From positions 1 through 32,281 of IMG/VR virus record IMGVR_UViG_3300044846_003029: DNA of 32,281 bases. The stretch is one strand, 5' to 3'. The notes under the pieces were generated by a model, which did not search any database, was not told the DNA's origin, and saw only the letters and a list, made by a program, of their open reading frames with translations. The position numbers and the translations under genes were made by a program. The stretch is from a virus. Of the stretch, positions 1-5,408 are shown piece by piece (positions within the stretch are counted from its first letter, which is position 1; every line of letters begins with the position of its first letter).

Positions 1-58
1 ATGGATATAACGAATCTCTTCTAAAGATTAGTTCCTAGTTCGATTCTAGGTGGGGCTA
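1..58 (+). tRNA. tRNA-Arg(UCU), 3' part (5' end outside window)
   Basis: The window opens inside a tRNA. The anticodon stem is AATCT (13-17) / AGATT (25-29) around the loop CTTCTAA, which places UCU at 20-22, with U33 before it and A37 after it. The T arm is CCTAG-TTCGATT-CTAGG (34-50), followed by the acceptor 3' strand TGGGGCT (51-57) and discriminator A58. No CCA is encoded. About 14-17 bases (acceptor 5' strand and most of the D arm) lie before the window. Its end touches the stop codon of the convergent HNH gene. AGA is a preferred Arg codon in the AT-rich genes here, so a phage copy of its tRNA makes sense. Confidence 0.85.
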
Positions 59-418
59 CTCGATATGATGACGTATTCTATGACAATTAGAACATAGTAA
101 TACGCATTTATCTAGTTCTTTGACAATTTTATCCCATGAGCGTAAACGAAGTTTACCCCAATCGACATCTTTTTCGTTTGGGTCTAAATGATGAAAATCA
201 AATATAACATAAGGTGCTGTTGGGTAAGTAATATTACAATCAACACATAAATCACCCTTATATTTAATTGCATCTATTTTTCTTTGTTTCCAACGTTCAA
301 CACAATATTGATTAAAACATTGTCTACATTGTGATGAACCAGTTTTTCTATCTTTTTGTTGATAGAAATCTGTTATAGGTTTTTCTTCATTACATAAAGT
401 ACAAATTTTATTTTCCAT
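56..418 (-). CDS. HNH endonuclease with N-terminal zinc ribbon
   Basis: This 120-residue protein has two parts. The N-terminus carries Cys pairs C6-x2-C9 and C31-x2-C34, like a small zinc ribbon. The C-terminal half is an HNH/McrA-type nuclease: C58-x2-C61, the core DFHH (74-77) with H76/H77 as the expected catalytic and metal-binding His, then C109-x2-C112-H113 closing the structural zinc site. Such freestanding HNH genes are frequent in large phage genomes, often as homing endonucleases beside tRNA genes; this one ends on the tRNA-Arg gene. Target and role (homing, or processing and restriction of DNA) cannot be read from sequence. It is the only minus-strand gene in the first 13 kb. Confidence 0.85.
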   Translation of the reverse strand: MENKICTLCNEEKPITDFYQQKDRKTGSSQCRQCFNQYCVERWKQRKIDAIKYKGDLCVDCNITYPTAPYVIFDFHHLDPNEKDVDWGKLRLRSWDKIVKELDKCVLLCSNCHRIRHHIE

Positions 419-460
419 ATTAATAATTATATGGATAGAATAAAAAATTCTAATAAAAAC

Positions 461-491
461 TTGTATAATTGAAAAAATATTTGTAACTTTG
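461..491 (+). promoter_or_regulatory. Bacteroidota-type promoter (TTG-N20-TAnnTTTG)
   Basis: TTG at 461-463 and TAACTTTG at 484-491 match the sigma-ABfr consensus, spaced 20 bases apart. The expected start, about 5-7 bases after the last G, falls at 496-498, exactly where the tRNA-like element begins. Confidence 0.6.
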
Positions 492-496
492 TATTA

Positions 497-553
497 TGAT
501 TCAATGGTTACCTTCTACGCAGTAGGTCAATGGTTCGAATCCATTCGGGATCA
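497..553 (+). tRNA. tRNA-like element without a D arm (degenerate or minimal tRNA)
   Basis: A perfect T arm is present, AATGG-TTCGAAT-CCATT (529-545), followed by an acceptor-like 3' strand. GGGATCA (547-553) can pair with TGATTC (497-502), including one G-U pair, giving a 6-bp end stem. Between them there is room only for one irregular hairpin (about 510-527, ACCT/AGGT around TCTACGCAGT) and none for a D arm. The length is about 57 nt against a usual 73 or more. No CCA is encoded, and I cannot assign an anticodon with confidence. It could be a tRNA remnant, a tRNA mimic or an armless tRNA. The promoter placed exactly at its 5' end argues that it is transcribed. Confidence 0.4.
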
Positions 554-569
554 CAACATAAAAAAATAT

Positions 570-577
570 TATATTTG
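570..577 (+). promoter_or_regulatory. -7 box TATATTTG, 3 nt before ATG 581
   Basis: A TAnnTTTG match lies 3 bases before an in-frame ATG and 33 before the preferred start at 611. No clear TTG -33 element is visible. It is one of four such boxes placed immediately before a start codon in this window. Confidence 0.4.
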
Positions 578-610
578 TTTATGAAAAGAATTAGCCGTAA
601 AAATATTGGT

Positions 611-1033
611 ATGAAAAAAAGAATTTATTTGGACGATGTTCGTACACCTATTGAGAAAGATCAATGGGTTATTGTACGTTCTTATGATGAGTTTGTTGAA
701 AAGATCAACGAAATTGGTTTGGAAAATATTTCATTGATCTCGTTGGATCATGATTTGGGTGATACTGCAATGGAGGAATGGAAACGTAATGTTTATACCA
801 ACTACACTTTAGATTACGATAATATCACTGAAAAAACTGGTATGGATTGTACTAAATGGTTGGTAGAACAATGGATGGAAGGTAAACCTGTTGTTGATGT
901 TGTTGTTCACTCAGCGAATGCTATTGGTAGTGCGAACATGATGGGATATATTAATAACTACCGTCACGTTAATCGTTTACCCCAAAATTGTGTTAGAGTA
1001 CAAATTGAACATACTGTAGATCATGGAAAATAA
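611..1033 (+). CDS. Cyclic-phosphate-processing receiver-like protein (cREC_REC type)
   Basis: From the preferred ATG at 611 the protein has 140 residues and begins directly with KKRIYLDDVRTP, the first strand and Asp cluster (D8, D9, R11) of a receiver-like fold. Further signatures are SLDHDLG (D46, H47, D48) and VVVHSANAIGSANM with H100/S101. This pattern fits the small phage and bacterial family annotated as cyclic-phosphate-processing receiver domain. An in-frame ATG at 581 sits only 3 bases after TATATTTG (570-577), so a longer leaderless form is possible, but its extra residues look unlike the family. The stop overlaps the next gene by 11 bases. An RNA ligase 5 kb downstream suggests a shared role in RNA repair, which is inference. 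Confidence 0.6.
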   Translation: MKKRIYLDDVRTPIEKDQWVIVRSYDEFVEKINEIGLENISLISLDHDLGDTAMEEWKRNVYTNYTLDYDNITEKTGMDCTKWLVEQWMEGKPVVDVVVHSANAIGSANMMGYINNYRHVNRLPQNCVRVQIEHTVDHGK

Positions 1034-1217
1034 AATCTTAGAAAGAGTCTTAACTATTAATATTTTATTATATTTGTTGGGTGTTTTTATTTCAGGTAGT
1101 GCAAACCCTTTTGATTGGTGGATGATGCAAAGTCCATTTGGTCGTTTATTAATCATTGGGGTTGAATATCTGTTAATTGTAAAATATCCTGATATAATTA
1201 AATTATTAAAACGATGA
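1023..1217 (+). CDS. Small membrane protein, unknown
   Basis: This 64-residue protein has two hydrophobic stretches, about residues 12-27 (ILLYLLGVFISG) and 42-54 (LLIIGVEYLLIV), joined by an aromatic and polar turn (NPFDWWMMQSPFGR), with a basic C-terminus. That suggests a two-pass inner-membrane hairpin. Its ATG lies inside the end of the preceding receiver-like gene, and its TGA overlaps the next ATG (ATGA), so the three are translationally coupled. I do not recognise a family. A role in lysis or superinfection control would be a guess. Confidence 0.65.
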   Translation: MENKILERVLTINILLYLLGVFISGSANPFDWWMMQSPFGRLLIIGVEYLLIVKYPDIIKLLKR

Positions 1218-1690
1218 ATATTTTCTTTTTGGATACTGATGTTAAGAAATGTGCGGAATACCATGTTGATAAGCATGTTGTTAAAATGATCTTGGAAACG
1301 GCACAACTTTTATGTGGTGTTCACCACGTTATCGACCAAGACCCCACAAGTACCCTACAAGTACCGTACAAGTTATCTCACAAAAATCATCCTTGTGCGG
1401 TTTGGGTTAGAGAATCTCTATCCAATTATTTGTATCTTTGTGAACTTGGATTGGAGTTGTGTAAAGAATATACATACCGATATGGAAAAAGACATAAATC
1501 TCAGGAAGTAATTTTGTGGTGTATCTTTAACAGACCAAATATTACTGACATTGGATTTACAGATCCACCAAAAGCGATGCCTGACGAATATAAGGTTGAC
1601 AATGTTGTTGAGTCTTATAGAAATTATTATAGAGGTGCAAAATCGAGTTTTGCGTCATGGAAATTAAGAGAAATACCAAAATGGTTTTAA
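1214..1690 (+). CDS. Conserved viral protein of the MNIFFLD...YHxDKHVVKM family
   Basis: This 158-residue protein starts with MNIFFLDTDVKKCAEYHVDKHVVKM, a pattern I recall from conserved hypothetical proteins of large phages and other large DNA viruses. Further conserved-looking blocks are HKNHPCAVWVR, LCKEYTYRYGKRHK, TDPPKAMPDEYK and SYRNYYRGAK, ending in a Trp/Phe tail (REIPKWF). Several invariant-looking His, Asp, Arg and Tyr residues suggest an enzyme, probably on nucleic acid or nucleotides, but I cannot name the reaction. Coupled by ATGA overlap to the membrane protein before it and by a 1-nt gap to the phosphoesterase after it. Confidence 0.6.
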   Translation: MNIFFLDTDVKKCAEYHVDKHVVKMILETAQLLCGVHHVIDQDPTSTLQVPYKLSHKNHPCAVWVRESLSNYLYLCELGLELCKEYTYRYGKRHKSQEVILWCIFNRPNITDIGFTDPPKAMPDEYKVDNVVESYRNYYRGAKSSFASWKLREIPKWF

Positions 1691-1691
1691 A

Positions 1692-2345
1692 ATGAAATTT
1701 GATAAATTACTTACATCAGGAAAAGTTTGGATAACTTCTGATACACATTATGCGCATAAAAACATTTGTCTTGGGGAGACCTCTTGGAGGGAGGCTAATG
1801 GTGAACTGCCAACAAAATCAACTCGACCTTTTGACACTTTGGAACAAATGAACACTGCAATAGTTAATAATATTAACCAATTTGTTGGGCAAGATGATAC
1901 CTTGATTCACTTGGGAGATGTTTCTTTTGGTGGGTTTGACAACATCGGGATTTTTCTTGAAAGATTGGTATGTCACAATGTTCACCTAATCCTTGGAAAC
2001 CATGATCACCACATTAAAAACAATAGAGATTATGTTCAAGGTAGGTTTTTGAGTGTCCAACAATATTTGGAAGTAAACATTTCCGGTAAAGATTTTGTGC
2101 TATGTCATTATCCATTTCAAAGTTGGAATGGTCTATCTAAAGGTGTGATTCATTTACATGGTCACGTTCATTTACCTGAACATAAAAAATTTGGTAATGG
2201 TAAAAAAATGGATGTTGGTGTTGATGGTAACAATTTGAAACCTTATCTGATTGATGATATTATCAAAATCATGGATAAACGTGAAATTGGTTCTGAAATG
2301 TTGGATGATCATCATTTGGATGGTAAAATTGGTGTTATAGGATAA
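1692..2345 (+). CDS. Calcineurin-like metallophosphoesterase
   Basis: All five sequence blocks of the two-metal phosphoesterase fold are present in this 217-residue protein: SDTHY (D17, H19), HLGDVS (D76), LGNHD (N103, H104, D105), CHYP (H139) and HLHGHVH (H158, H160). The last acidic and His-rich 25 residues lie beyond the core. The substrate is unknown; relatives in phages act on nucleotides, phosphoproteins or RNA ends. Lying between a cyclic-phosphate-type receiver protein and an RNA ligase, an RNA 3'-end or 2',3'-cyclic phosphate substrate is an attractive idea, but only inference. It follows the previous stop after one base. Confidence 0.85.
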   Translation: MKFDKLLTSGKVWITSDTHYAHKNICLGETSWREANGELPTKSTRPFDTLEQMNTAIVNNINQFVGQDDTLIHLGDVSFGGFDNIGIFLERLVCHNVHLILGNHDHHIKNNRDYVQGRFLSVQQYLEVNISGKDFVLCHYPFQSWNGLSKGVIHLHGHVHLPEHKKFGNGKKMDVGVDGNNLKPYLIDDIIKIMDKREIGSEMLDDHHLDGKIGVIG

Positions 2346-2351
2346 TTTTTT

Positions 2352-2381
2352 TTGTTTTATAAAAAAAGTTTCATATATTTG
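2352..2381 (+). promoter_or_regulatory. Promoter TTG-N19-TATATTTG placed for a leaderless mRNA
   Basis: TTG (2352-2354) and TATATTTG (2374-2381) stand 19 bases apart. Only TTCT separates the box from the ATG at 2386, so transcription would start at or next to the start codon. The 16-mer ATATATTTGTTCTATG recurs exactly at 15159-15174. Confidence 0.6.
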
Positions 2382-2385
2382 TTCT

Positions 2386-2703
2386 ATGAATTTTGAAATG
2401 ACGATAGAGGACTTTAGACAAGACAAACACAAAAGTTTTACAAAACTTGTGATCAAAGGTGTTAATTCTACTATAGATGGTGAATATACAATCAAAGAAA
2501 TGGCAAACTTTGGTAATGGTTTTTGGTTTTATACTAATGAAGCTCACACTTTAATCGGTTATGCACCTATGACAAAAGGTCAATCTGTTGACGGTTGGGA
2601 TGTTACATTCTTTAGAAATAGAACTGAGTTGAGAGTAACATACAAGTCAAACAAAAACTATATGGAAAAAAGAATCCAGGTTGATAAATTTTATTTTATC
2701 TAA
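2386..2703 (+). CDS. Unknown 105-residue protein
   Basis: No family is recognised. The sequence looks like a small mixed alpha/beta domain: a charged N-terminus, alternating hydrophobic strands (TKLVIKG, FWFYTNEA, WDVTFFRN, ELRVTYKS) and a basic tail ending in DKFYFI. It is driven by its own host-type promoter, whose -7 box ends 4 bases before the ATG. Its TAA stop is the TAA of the TAACG that opens the first hairpin site, just as in the first complete downstream unit, so it may be the remains of a further cassette. Its 5' flank matches its 3' flank only weakly, however. Confidence 0.65.
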   Translation: MNFEMTIEDFRQDKHKSFTKLVIKGVNSTIDGEYTIKEMANFGNGFWFYTNEAHTLIGYAPMTKGQSVDGWDVTFFRNRTELRVTYKSNKNYMEKRIQVDKFYFI

Positions 2704-2788
2704 CGATTGGGTGTATGAGAAGGTTTACTTAGATGGAATTTCAAATTACCACAACTATTGATAGCAAACTTTCTTATACGCCTTGTTA
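2701..2788 (+). repeat. attC-like hairpin site A (88 bp)
   Basis: Opens with TAAC, then a 5-base bulge GATTG, then the arm GGTGTATGAG..., which pairs (with G-U type changes) with CTTATACGCC, then TT and GTTA. The architecture is the same as sites B-E, but the hairpin top is longer: GGTTTACT pairs imperfectly with AGCAAACT. It marks the left edge of the five-unit array. Confidence 0.7.
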
Positions 2789-2830
2789 CCAACAGTACGG
2801 ATTATTAATATAAAACTTAAATAAAATAAA

Positions 2831-3052
2831 ATGGAAAAGAAAATCGAAAACATTGAGGATATTTGTTTAGTATATGATTATACTGGTGACACTAATAATG
2901 TTTATGTAAGAGTTTCAAAAGTTCACGAAGTAGATGAAAATGTTTATCTTAAAATACAGAACCCTGTTGTGAATAAAGGGTTACTTCAATATCAACATAA
3001 AGATTTATGTGGTACTGGTTGGGATGAGGGTGAAAAAAAATATTGTTTATAA
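2831..3052 (+). CDS. Cassette 1 product, unknown 73-residue acidic protein
   Basis: The only gene of unit 1. The sequence shows short strands (DICLVYDYTG, NVYVRVSKV, VYLKIQNP) and two Cys near the end (LCGTG, YCL), suggesting a small beta-rich fold. No family is recognised. The ORF's stop codon TAA is itself the first three bases of the TAAC of hairpin site B, a very tight packing of gene and site. The leader is A-rich with no Shine-Dalgarno and no clear TAnnTTTG box, so it may be read from upstream. Confidence 0.6.
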   Translation: MEKKIENIEDICLVYDYTGDTNNVYVRVSKVHEVDENVYLKIQNPVVNKGLLQYQHKDLCGTGWDEGEKKYCL

Positions 3053-3097
3053 CGTCTGATGATAAACAATCGTTTTAATGTTGTTTATCATTTGTTA
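3050..3097 (+). repeat. attC-like hairpin site B (48 bp)
   Basis: TAAC-GTCTG-ATGATAAACAA-TCGTTTTAATG-TTGTTTATCAT-TT-GTTA. The 11-bp inner stem is perfect, the 11-base loop is identical to those of C, D and E, and the 5/2 asymmetric internal loop is shared by A, B, D and E. Nearly the same as site E. Confidence 0.85.
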
Positions 3098-3119
3098 TGT
3101 GTATGTAAATTAATTTTTA

Positions 3120-3127
3120 TACCTTTG
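3120..3127 (+). promoter_or_regulatory. -7 box TACCTTTG inside cassette 2
   Basis: A TAnnTTTG match lies 13 bases before the ATG at 3141, carried within the cassette itself. The -33 TTG is not at standard spacing (nearest about 25 bases), so this is only a candidate. Confidence 0.4.
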
Positions 3128-3140
3128 AAAAAAAAATATT

Positions 3141-3434
3141 ATGACAACAAGAGAAATTTATTTTAAGAACTTAGTTTTTTGTGATTTACCAATGGGTTTG
3201 GTCGGCTATACCTACAAAGATAAGGATGGTGTAATTCAAATTGGTAAAGATGTTTGTTTGGAATTACGGACAGATGAGATTACTGTTGAAAAATCTGTTG
3301 AAATTATGGAAGAAATTGAAAAGACTGATGGATTTATGTTTTGGAATAACTCACCAGAAGGAGAAGAATTTTTCAAAAGTAATTGGGATGTAATTGGTAA
3401 ATCACTTGTGAGAATGGTTTTAAATCAAAAATAA
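3141..3434 (+). CDS. Cassette 2 product, unknown 97-residue protein
   Basis: A soluble, acidic small protein. An N-terminal beta-like part (REIYFKNLVFCDLPMGLVGYTYKDKDG) is followed by a helical part rich in Glu (ITVEKSVEIMEEIEK) and a C-terminal amphipathic helix. I recognise no domain. It is the only gene of unit 2, whose two ends match over 10 bases. A 23-base AT-rich stretch separates its stop from hairpin site C. Confidence 0.6.
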   Translation: MTTREIYFKNLVFCDLPMGLVGYTYKDKDGVIQIGKDVCLELRTDEITVEKSVEIMEEIEKTDGFMFWNNSPEGEEFFKSNWDVIGKSLVRMVLNQK

Positions 3435-3457
3435 TATAAAAATTAATTTATTACACA

Positions 3458-3505
3458 TAACGGTTGAGTGTAAAAAATCGTTTTAATGTTTTTTATACGC
3501 TGTTA
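3458..3505 (+). repeat. attC-like hairpin site C (48 bp)
   Basis: TAAC-GGTTG-AGTGTAAAAAA-TCGTTTTAATG-TTTTTTATACGCT-GTTA. The right arm has a two-base difference from site D, but the total length stays at 48. The flanks TACACA (left) and GCAGTA (right) belong to different cassettes. Confidence 0.85.
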
Positions 3506-3516
3506 GCAGTATGTAT

Positions 3517-3524
3517 TATTTTTG
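3517..3524 (+). promoter_or_regulatory. -7 box TATTTTTG inside cassette 3
   Basis: A TAnnTTTG match lies 25 bases before the ATG at 3550. In such AT-rich sequence the match alone is weak evidence. Confidence 0.3.
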
Positions 3525-3549
3525 TTTTACCTTAAATAAAAAATAGATT

Positions 3550-3693
3550 ATGACTTGGTTAGTATATGAAAACGCAGACGAAGCGACACAAATATTTGTG
3601 GGTGTATTATTAATATTGGCTATAACATTTGTTATTGGTGCTAATATATATTTTTGGATTTGCGATAAAATAAAAAACTCAAAACAAAAATAA
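3550..3693 (+). CDS. Cassette 3 product, 47-residue single-pass membrane protein
   Basis: ATG at 3550, TAA at 3691-3693. A short acidic N-terminus (MTWLVYENADEATQ) is followed by one clear transmembrane helix at about residues 15-37 (IFVGVLLILAITFVIGANIYFW) and a basic tail (DKIKNSKQK), so the topology is probably N-out/C-in. It is the only gene of unit 3, whose two ends match 10/10. Small membrane proteins are common cargo of integron cassettes and of phage accessory loci. Function unknown. Confidence 0.7.
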   Translation: MTWLVYENADEATQIFVGVLLILAITFVIGANIYFWICDKIKNSKQK

Positions 3694-3702
3694 TATTACT
3701 GC

Positions 3703-3750
3703 TAACGGTTGAGTGTAAAAAATCGTTTTAATGTTTTTTACACTTTGTTA
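3703..3750 (+). repeat. attC-like hairpin site D (48 bp)
   Basis: TAAC-GGTTG-AGTGTAAAAAA-TCGTTTTAATG-TTTTTTACACT-TT-GTTA, with a perfect 11-bp inner stem. The left part is the same as in site C. Confidence 0.85.
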
Positions 3751-3794
3751 TACACAGTCAAAAATTATTTATAAACAAATTAAAATCACTTGAT

Positions 3795-3989
3795 ATGGAA
3801 ATTACAAAAGAAATGATTGAAAAGGAACTTGGATATGAGATTAATAAATTCAAGTTAGAACCACTTTATAAAGATGGTGAATGTATTGGATTAAATGTTA
3901 AAGTTGAACCGAAGAAGAAACTTGAATTTATTAATACTACGATAACTATTGGTAAAACAAGTGATTTTAATACCGATGAAAAAGAATAA
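3795..3989 (+). CDS. Cassette 4 product, unknown 64-residue protein
   Basis: A small lysine- and glutamate-rich protein: an N-terminal helix (ITKEMIEKELGYEI), then two beta-like stretches (CIGLNVKVEPKK, FINTTITIG) and an acidic tail. No family is recognised. It is the only gene of unit 4, whose ends GTTATACACA and TGTGTATAAC are perfect reverse complements. No clear promoter of its own. Confidence 0.55.
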   Translation: MEITKEMIEKELGYEINKFKLEPLYKDGECIGLNVKVEPKKKLEFINTTITIGKTSDFNTDEKE

Positions 3990-4003
3990 TTTTTTATTGT
4001 GTA

Positions 4004-4051
4004 TAACGTCCGATGATAAACAATCGTTTTAATGTTGTTTATCATTTGTTA
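4004..4051 (+). repeat. attC-like hairpin site E (48 bp)
   Basis: TAAC-GTCCG-ATGATAAACAA-TCGTTTTAATG-TTGTTTATCAT-TT-GTTA. It differs from site B by one base in the left bulge. The outer flanks differ completely from those of B and match cassette 4 on the left and cassette 5 on the right. Confidence 0.85.
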
Positions 4052-4068
4052 TGTTCAGTTTTTATTTG

Positions 4069-4076
4069 TATATTTG
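4069..4076 (+). promoter_or_regulatory. -7 box TATATTTG inside cassette 5
   Basis: A TAnnTTTG match 16 bases before the ATG at 4093. It overlaps an in-frame upstream ATG (4051) that would code through the promoter, which argues for the later start. Confidence 0.45.
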
Positions 4077-4092
4077 TAAAAAAATAATTATT

Positions 4093-4266
4093 ATGGAAAG
4101 AACATTTAATAAAAAAGAAGTTGAAGAAATGTGTAAACAATCCTATATGAGAGGAATGAGTATTCAACACGACACAATGACAAAAAAGAAAATGAAACCA
4201 CCAAAGGTTTTTGTTGAATGGGTAAAACAACTTATTGATGAATGTCCAGTTGGTAAATTCAAATAA
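4093..4266 (+). CDS. Cassette 5 product, unknown 57-residue basic protein
   Basis: ATG 4093 is chosen because the promoter box lies upstream of it; an earlier in-frame ATG at 4051 begins inside hairpin site E. The protein is helical and charged (NKKEVEEMCKQSYMRGM, TKKKMKPPKVFVEWVKQLIDE), with the look of many small phage proteins that begin MERTFNKKEVEEM. No function is known to me. It is the last cassette, next to the recombinase; its 5' end GTTATGTTCA matches TGAATATAAC (4271-4280) in 9 of 10 positions. Confidence 0.6.
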   Translation: MERTFNKKEVEEMCKQSYMRGMSIQHDTMTKKKMKPPKVFVEWVKQLIDECPVGKFK

Positions 4267-4270
4267 AAAT

Positions 4271-4332
4271 TGAATATAACTAGATTATATCAACACCTAC
4301 CCAAAAACCCTCTATAAAACAACGTTTTAAAG
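4271..4332 (+). other. Degenerate end site (attI candidate) between array and recombinase
   Basis: TGAATATAAC (4271-4280) is the expected left end of a sixth site, and CGTTTTAA (4323-4330) echoes the CGTTTTAATG loop of sites B-E. Between them no 11-bp inner stem is seen. It may be a decayed site or the primary attachment site of the array. Confidence 0.35.
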
Positions 4333-5133
4333 ATGAATAAGACAAATTATTACGAAATTTGTAATCAAAAATTGAAGTATTTAAACTATTCAGATAGGAC
4401 AATAAAGTCCTATCTTTTTTATATAAAACAATTTTTGGATAATACTAAAATACCACCAACCAGACTAAAATCCGATGATTTCCAGTCCTATTTGGATCAG
4501 TATGGTTTTAAGTCTGTGTCACAACAAAACCAGGTTATAAACTCCATTAGGTTTTTATATAAATTTGGTTTGGAAAAGAAATACGACAAAGTAAGTTTCA
4601 AAAGACCAAAATCGGAAAAGAAACTACCTGTTGTTATTGATGGTGAATACATCAAAGAACGATTATCAAAAATTGAAAACCTAAAACACAAAACAATACT
4701 TACAATAACATATTCTGTTGGGTTAAGGGTGTCTGAGGTTATAAATCTAAAAATTGAGGATATTGACCCTAAAAGAATGGTAATATATATTAAAAACGCA
4801 AAAGGTAGAAAGGACCGGATTGTACCTCTATCACAAACTGTATTAGAATTATTAAGAAATTATTTCATACAATATAAACCAAAAGAATACTTGTTTAACG
4901 GACAAAATTCATTACAATATAGTTCAAATAGTTGTAATAAGATTGTTAAAAAATATTTGGGAGAACAATATCATATTCATCAGTTACGACATTCTTGTTT
5001 CACAAATCTTTTAGAATCAGGTTGTGATCTGAGAATCATCCAGAAAATTGCAGGACATAGCAATGTTAAAACTACTGAAATATATACCCATGTCTCAAAT
5101 CAAATGTTAAGTAAAGTGAAATTACCAATTTAA
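4333..5133 (+). CDS. Tyrosine recombinase (compact Xer/integrase type) beside the cassette array
   Basis: A 266-residue protein with an N-terminal SAM-like core-binding domain (about 1-90) and a catalytic domain carrying the full active site: R132 in GLRVSE, K157 in AKGRKD, H216-x2-R219 in HQLRH, H242 in GHSN and nucleophile Y251 in EIYTHV. The stretch RHSCFTNLLESGCDLRIIQ...TTEIYTHV resembles both XerC/D and IntI enzymes. Between the second and third catalytic patches (about 165-214) there is no room for the extra helical insertion of integron integrases, and the length is below the 310-340 usual for IntI. It reads in the same direction as the cassettes, as downstream neighbour. Likely substrate: the hairpin sites; alternatives are phage genome integration or dimer resolution. 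Confidence 0.9.
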   Translation: MNKTNYYEICNQKLKYLNYSDRTIKSYLFYIKQFLDNTKIPPTRLKSDDFQSYLDQYGFKSVSQQNQVINSIRFLYKFGLEKKYDKVSFKRPKSEKKLPVVIDGEYIKERLSKIENLKHKTILTITYSVGLRVSEVINLKIEDIDPKRMVIYIKNAKGRKDRIVPLSQTVLELLRNYFIQYKPKEYLFNGQNSLQYSSNSCNKIVKKYLGEQYHIHQLRHSCFTNLLESGCDLRIIQKIAGHSNVKTTEIYTHVSNQMLSKVKLPI

Positions 5134-5159
5134 TATTTGGTTTATTAAAAAATATTTTT

Positions 5160-5167
5160 TAGTTTTG
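5160..5167 (+). promoter_or_regulatory. -7 box TAGTTTTG, 4 nt before ATG 5172
   Basis: A TAnnTTTG match with a TTTG about 21 bases upstream (near 5137), placed so that transcription would start at or beside the ATG. Confidence 0.45.
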
Positions 5168-5171
5168 TGTT

Positions 5172-5408
5172 ATGAATATGACAGATTTTAGAGAGTCCGA
5201 AAAGTTTTTATTATCCTTGAACGTTGGTGAGGGTTACAATGATATTATTGTAACCAAAAAAACAAAAAAAAGGATCCACCTATCAAACGGAAAAATTGTT
5301 ACTATTAAAAATGGTGGTGATTTTTTATATTTGGACTCAGCTAAAAACGGTATCAATCAAATCCTAAGAGATATTCAAGGGTTTTTAATTTATAAAATTC
5401 ATTGTTAA
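5172..5408 (+). CDS. Unknown 78-residue protein
   Basis: Begins MNMTDFRESEKFLLSLNVGEGYN and continues with alternating strands (DIIVTKKTKKRIHLSNGKIVTIKNG), suggesting a small beta-barrel-like or SH3-like fold, then a helix (INQILRDIQGFLIYKIHC). No family is recognised. It is the first gene of a tight run of small genes (5172-6034) that leads into the RNA ligase; its stop is followed at once by the next ATG. The putative promoter box lies 4 bases before its start, so the mRNA may be leaderless. Confidence 0.6.
   Translation: MNMTDFRESEKFLLSLNVGEGYNDIIVTKKTKKRIHLSNGKIVTIKNGGDFLYLDSAKNGINQILRDIQGFLIYKIHC

Larger units (their letters stand above)
2785..4280 (+). mobile_element. Integron-like array of five small gene cassettes
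   Basis: Five head-to-tail units (starting near 2785, 3094, 3502, 3747 and 4048) each hold one small plus-strand gene followed by a hairpin site TAAC-N5-stem-TT-GTTA. In each unit the 10 bases starting at GTTA equal the reverse complement of the 10 bases ending in the unit's own TAAC: unit 2 GTTATGTGTA/TACACATAAC, unit 3 GTTAGCAGTA/TACTGCTAAC, unit 4 GTTATACACA/TGTGTATAAC (all 10/10), unit 5 9/10, unit 1 8/10. This is what integron cassettes show, because both ends come from one attC site split at G^TTR. A tyrosine recombinase follows 53 bases downstream. Seen: repeats and end matching. Inferred: cassette mobility. Confidence 0.75.

Noticed and set aside
977-1306. Minus-strand open frame opposite the membrane protein and its neighbour
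   Set aside because: It is the shadow of three coupled plus-strand genes with better composition and family likeness.
1214-1690. Pyrimidine-dimer DNA glycosylase (DenV-like)
   Set aside because: Size is close, but I cannot align the T4 DenV key residues, so the gene is left as a conserved unknown.
2701-4051. The repeated hairpins as a CRISPR array
   Set aside because: Repeats are far apart (about 240-400 bp), are hairpins rather than short direct repeats, and the stretches between hold genes; no cas genes are nearby.
3050-4051. The hairpins as simple rho-independent terminators
   Set aside because: They lack a G/C-rich stem and a T run after the stem, and terminators would not explain the matching of 10-base flanks within each unit.
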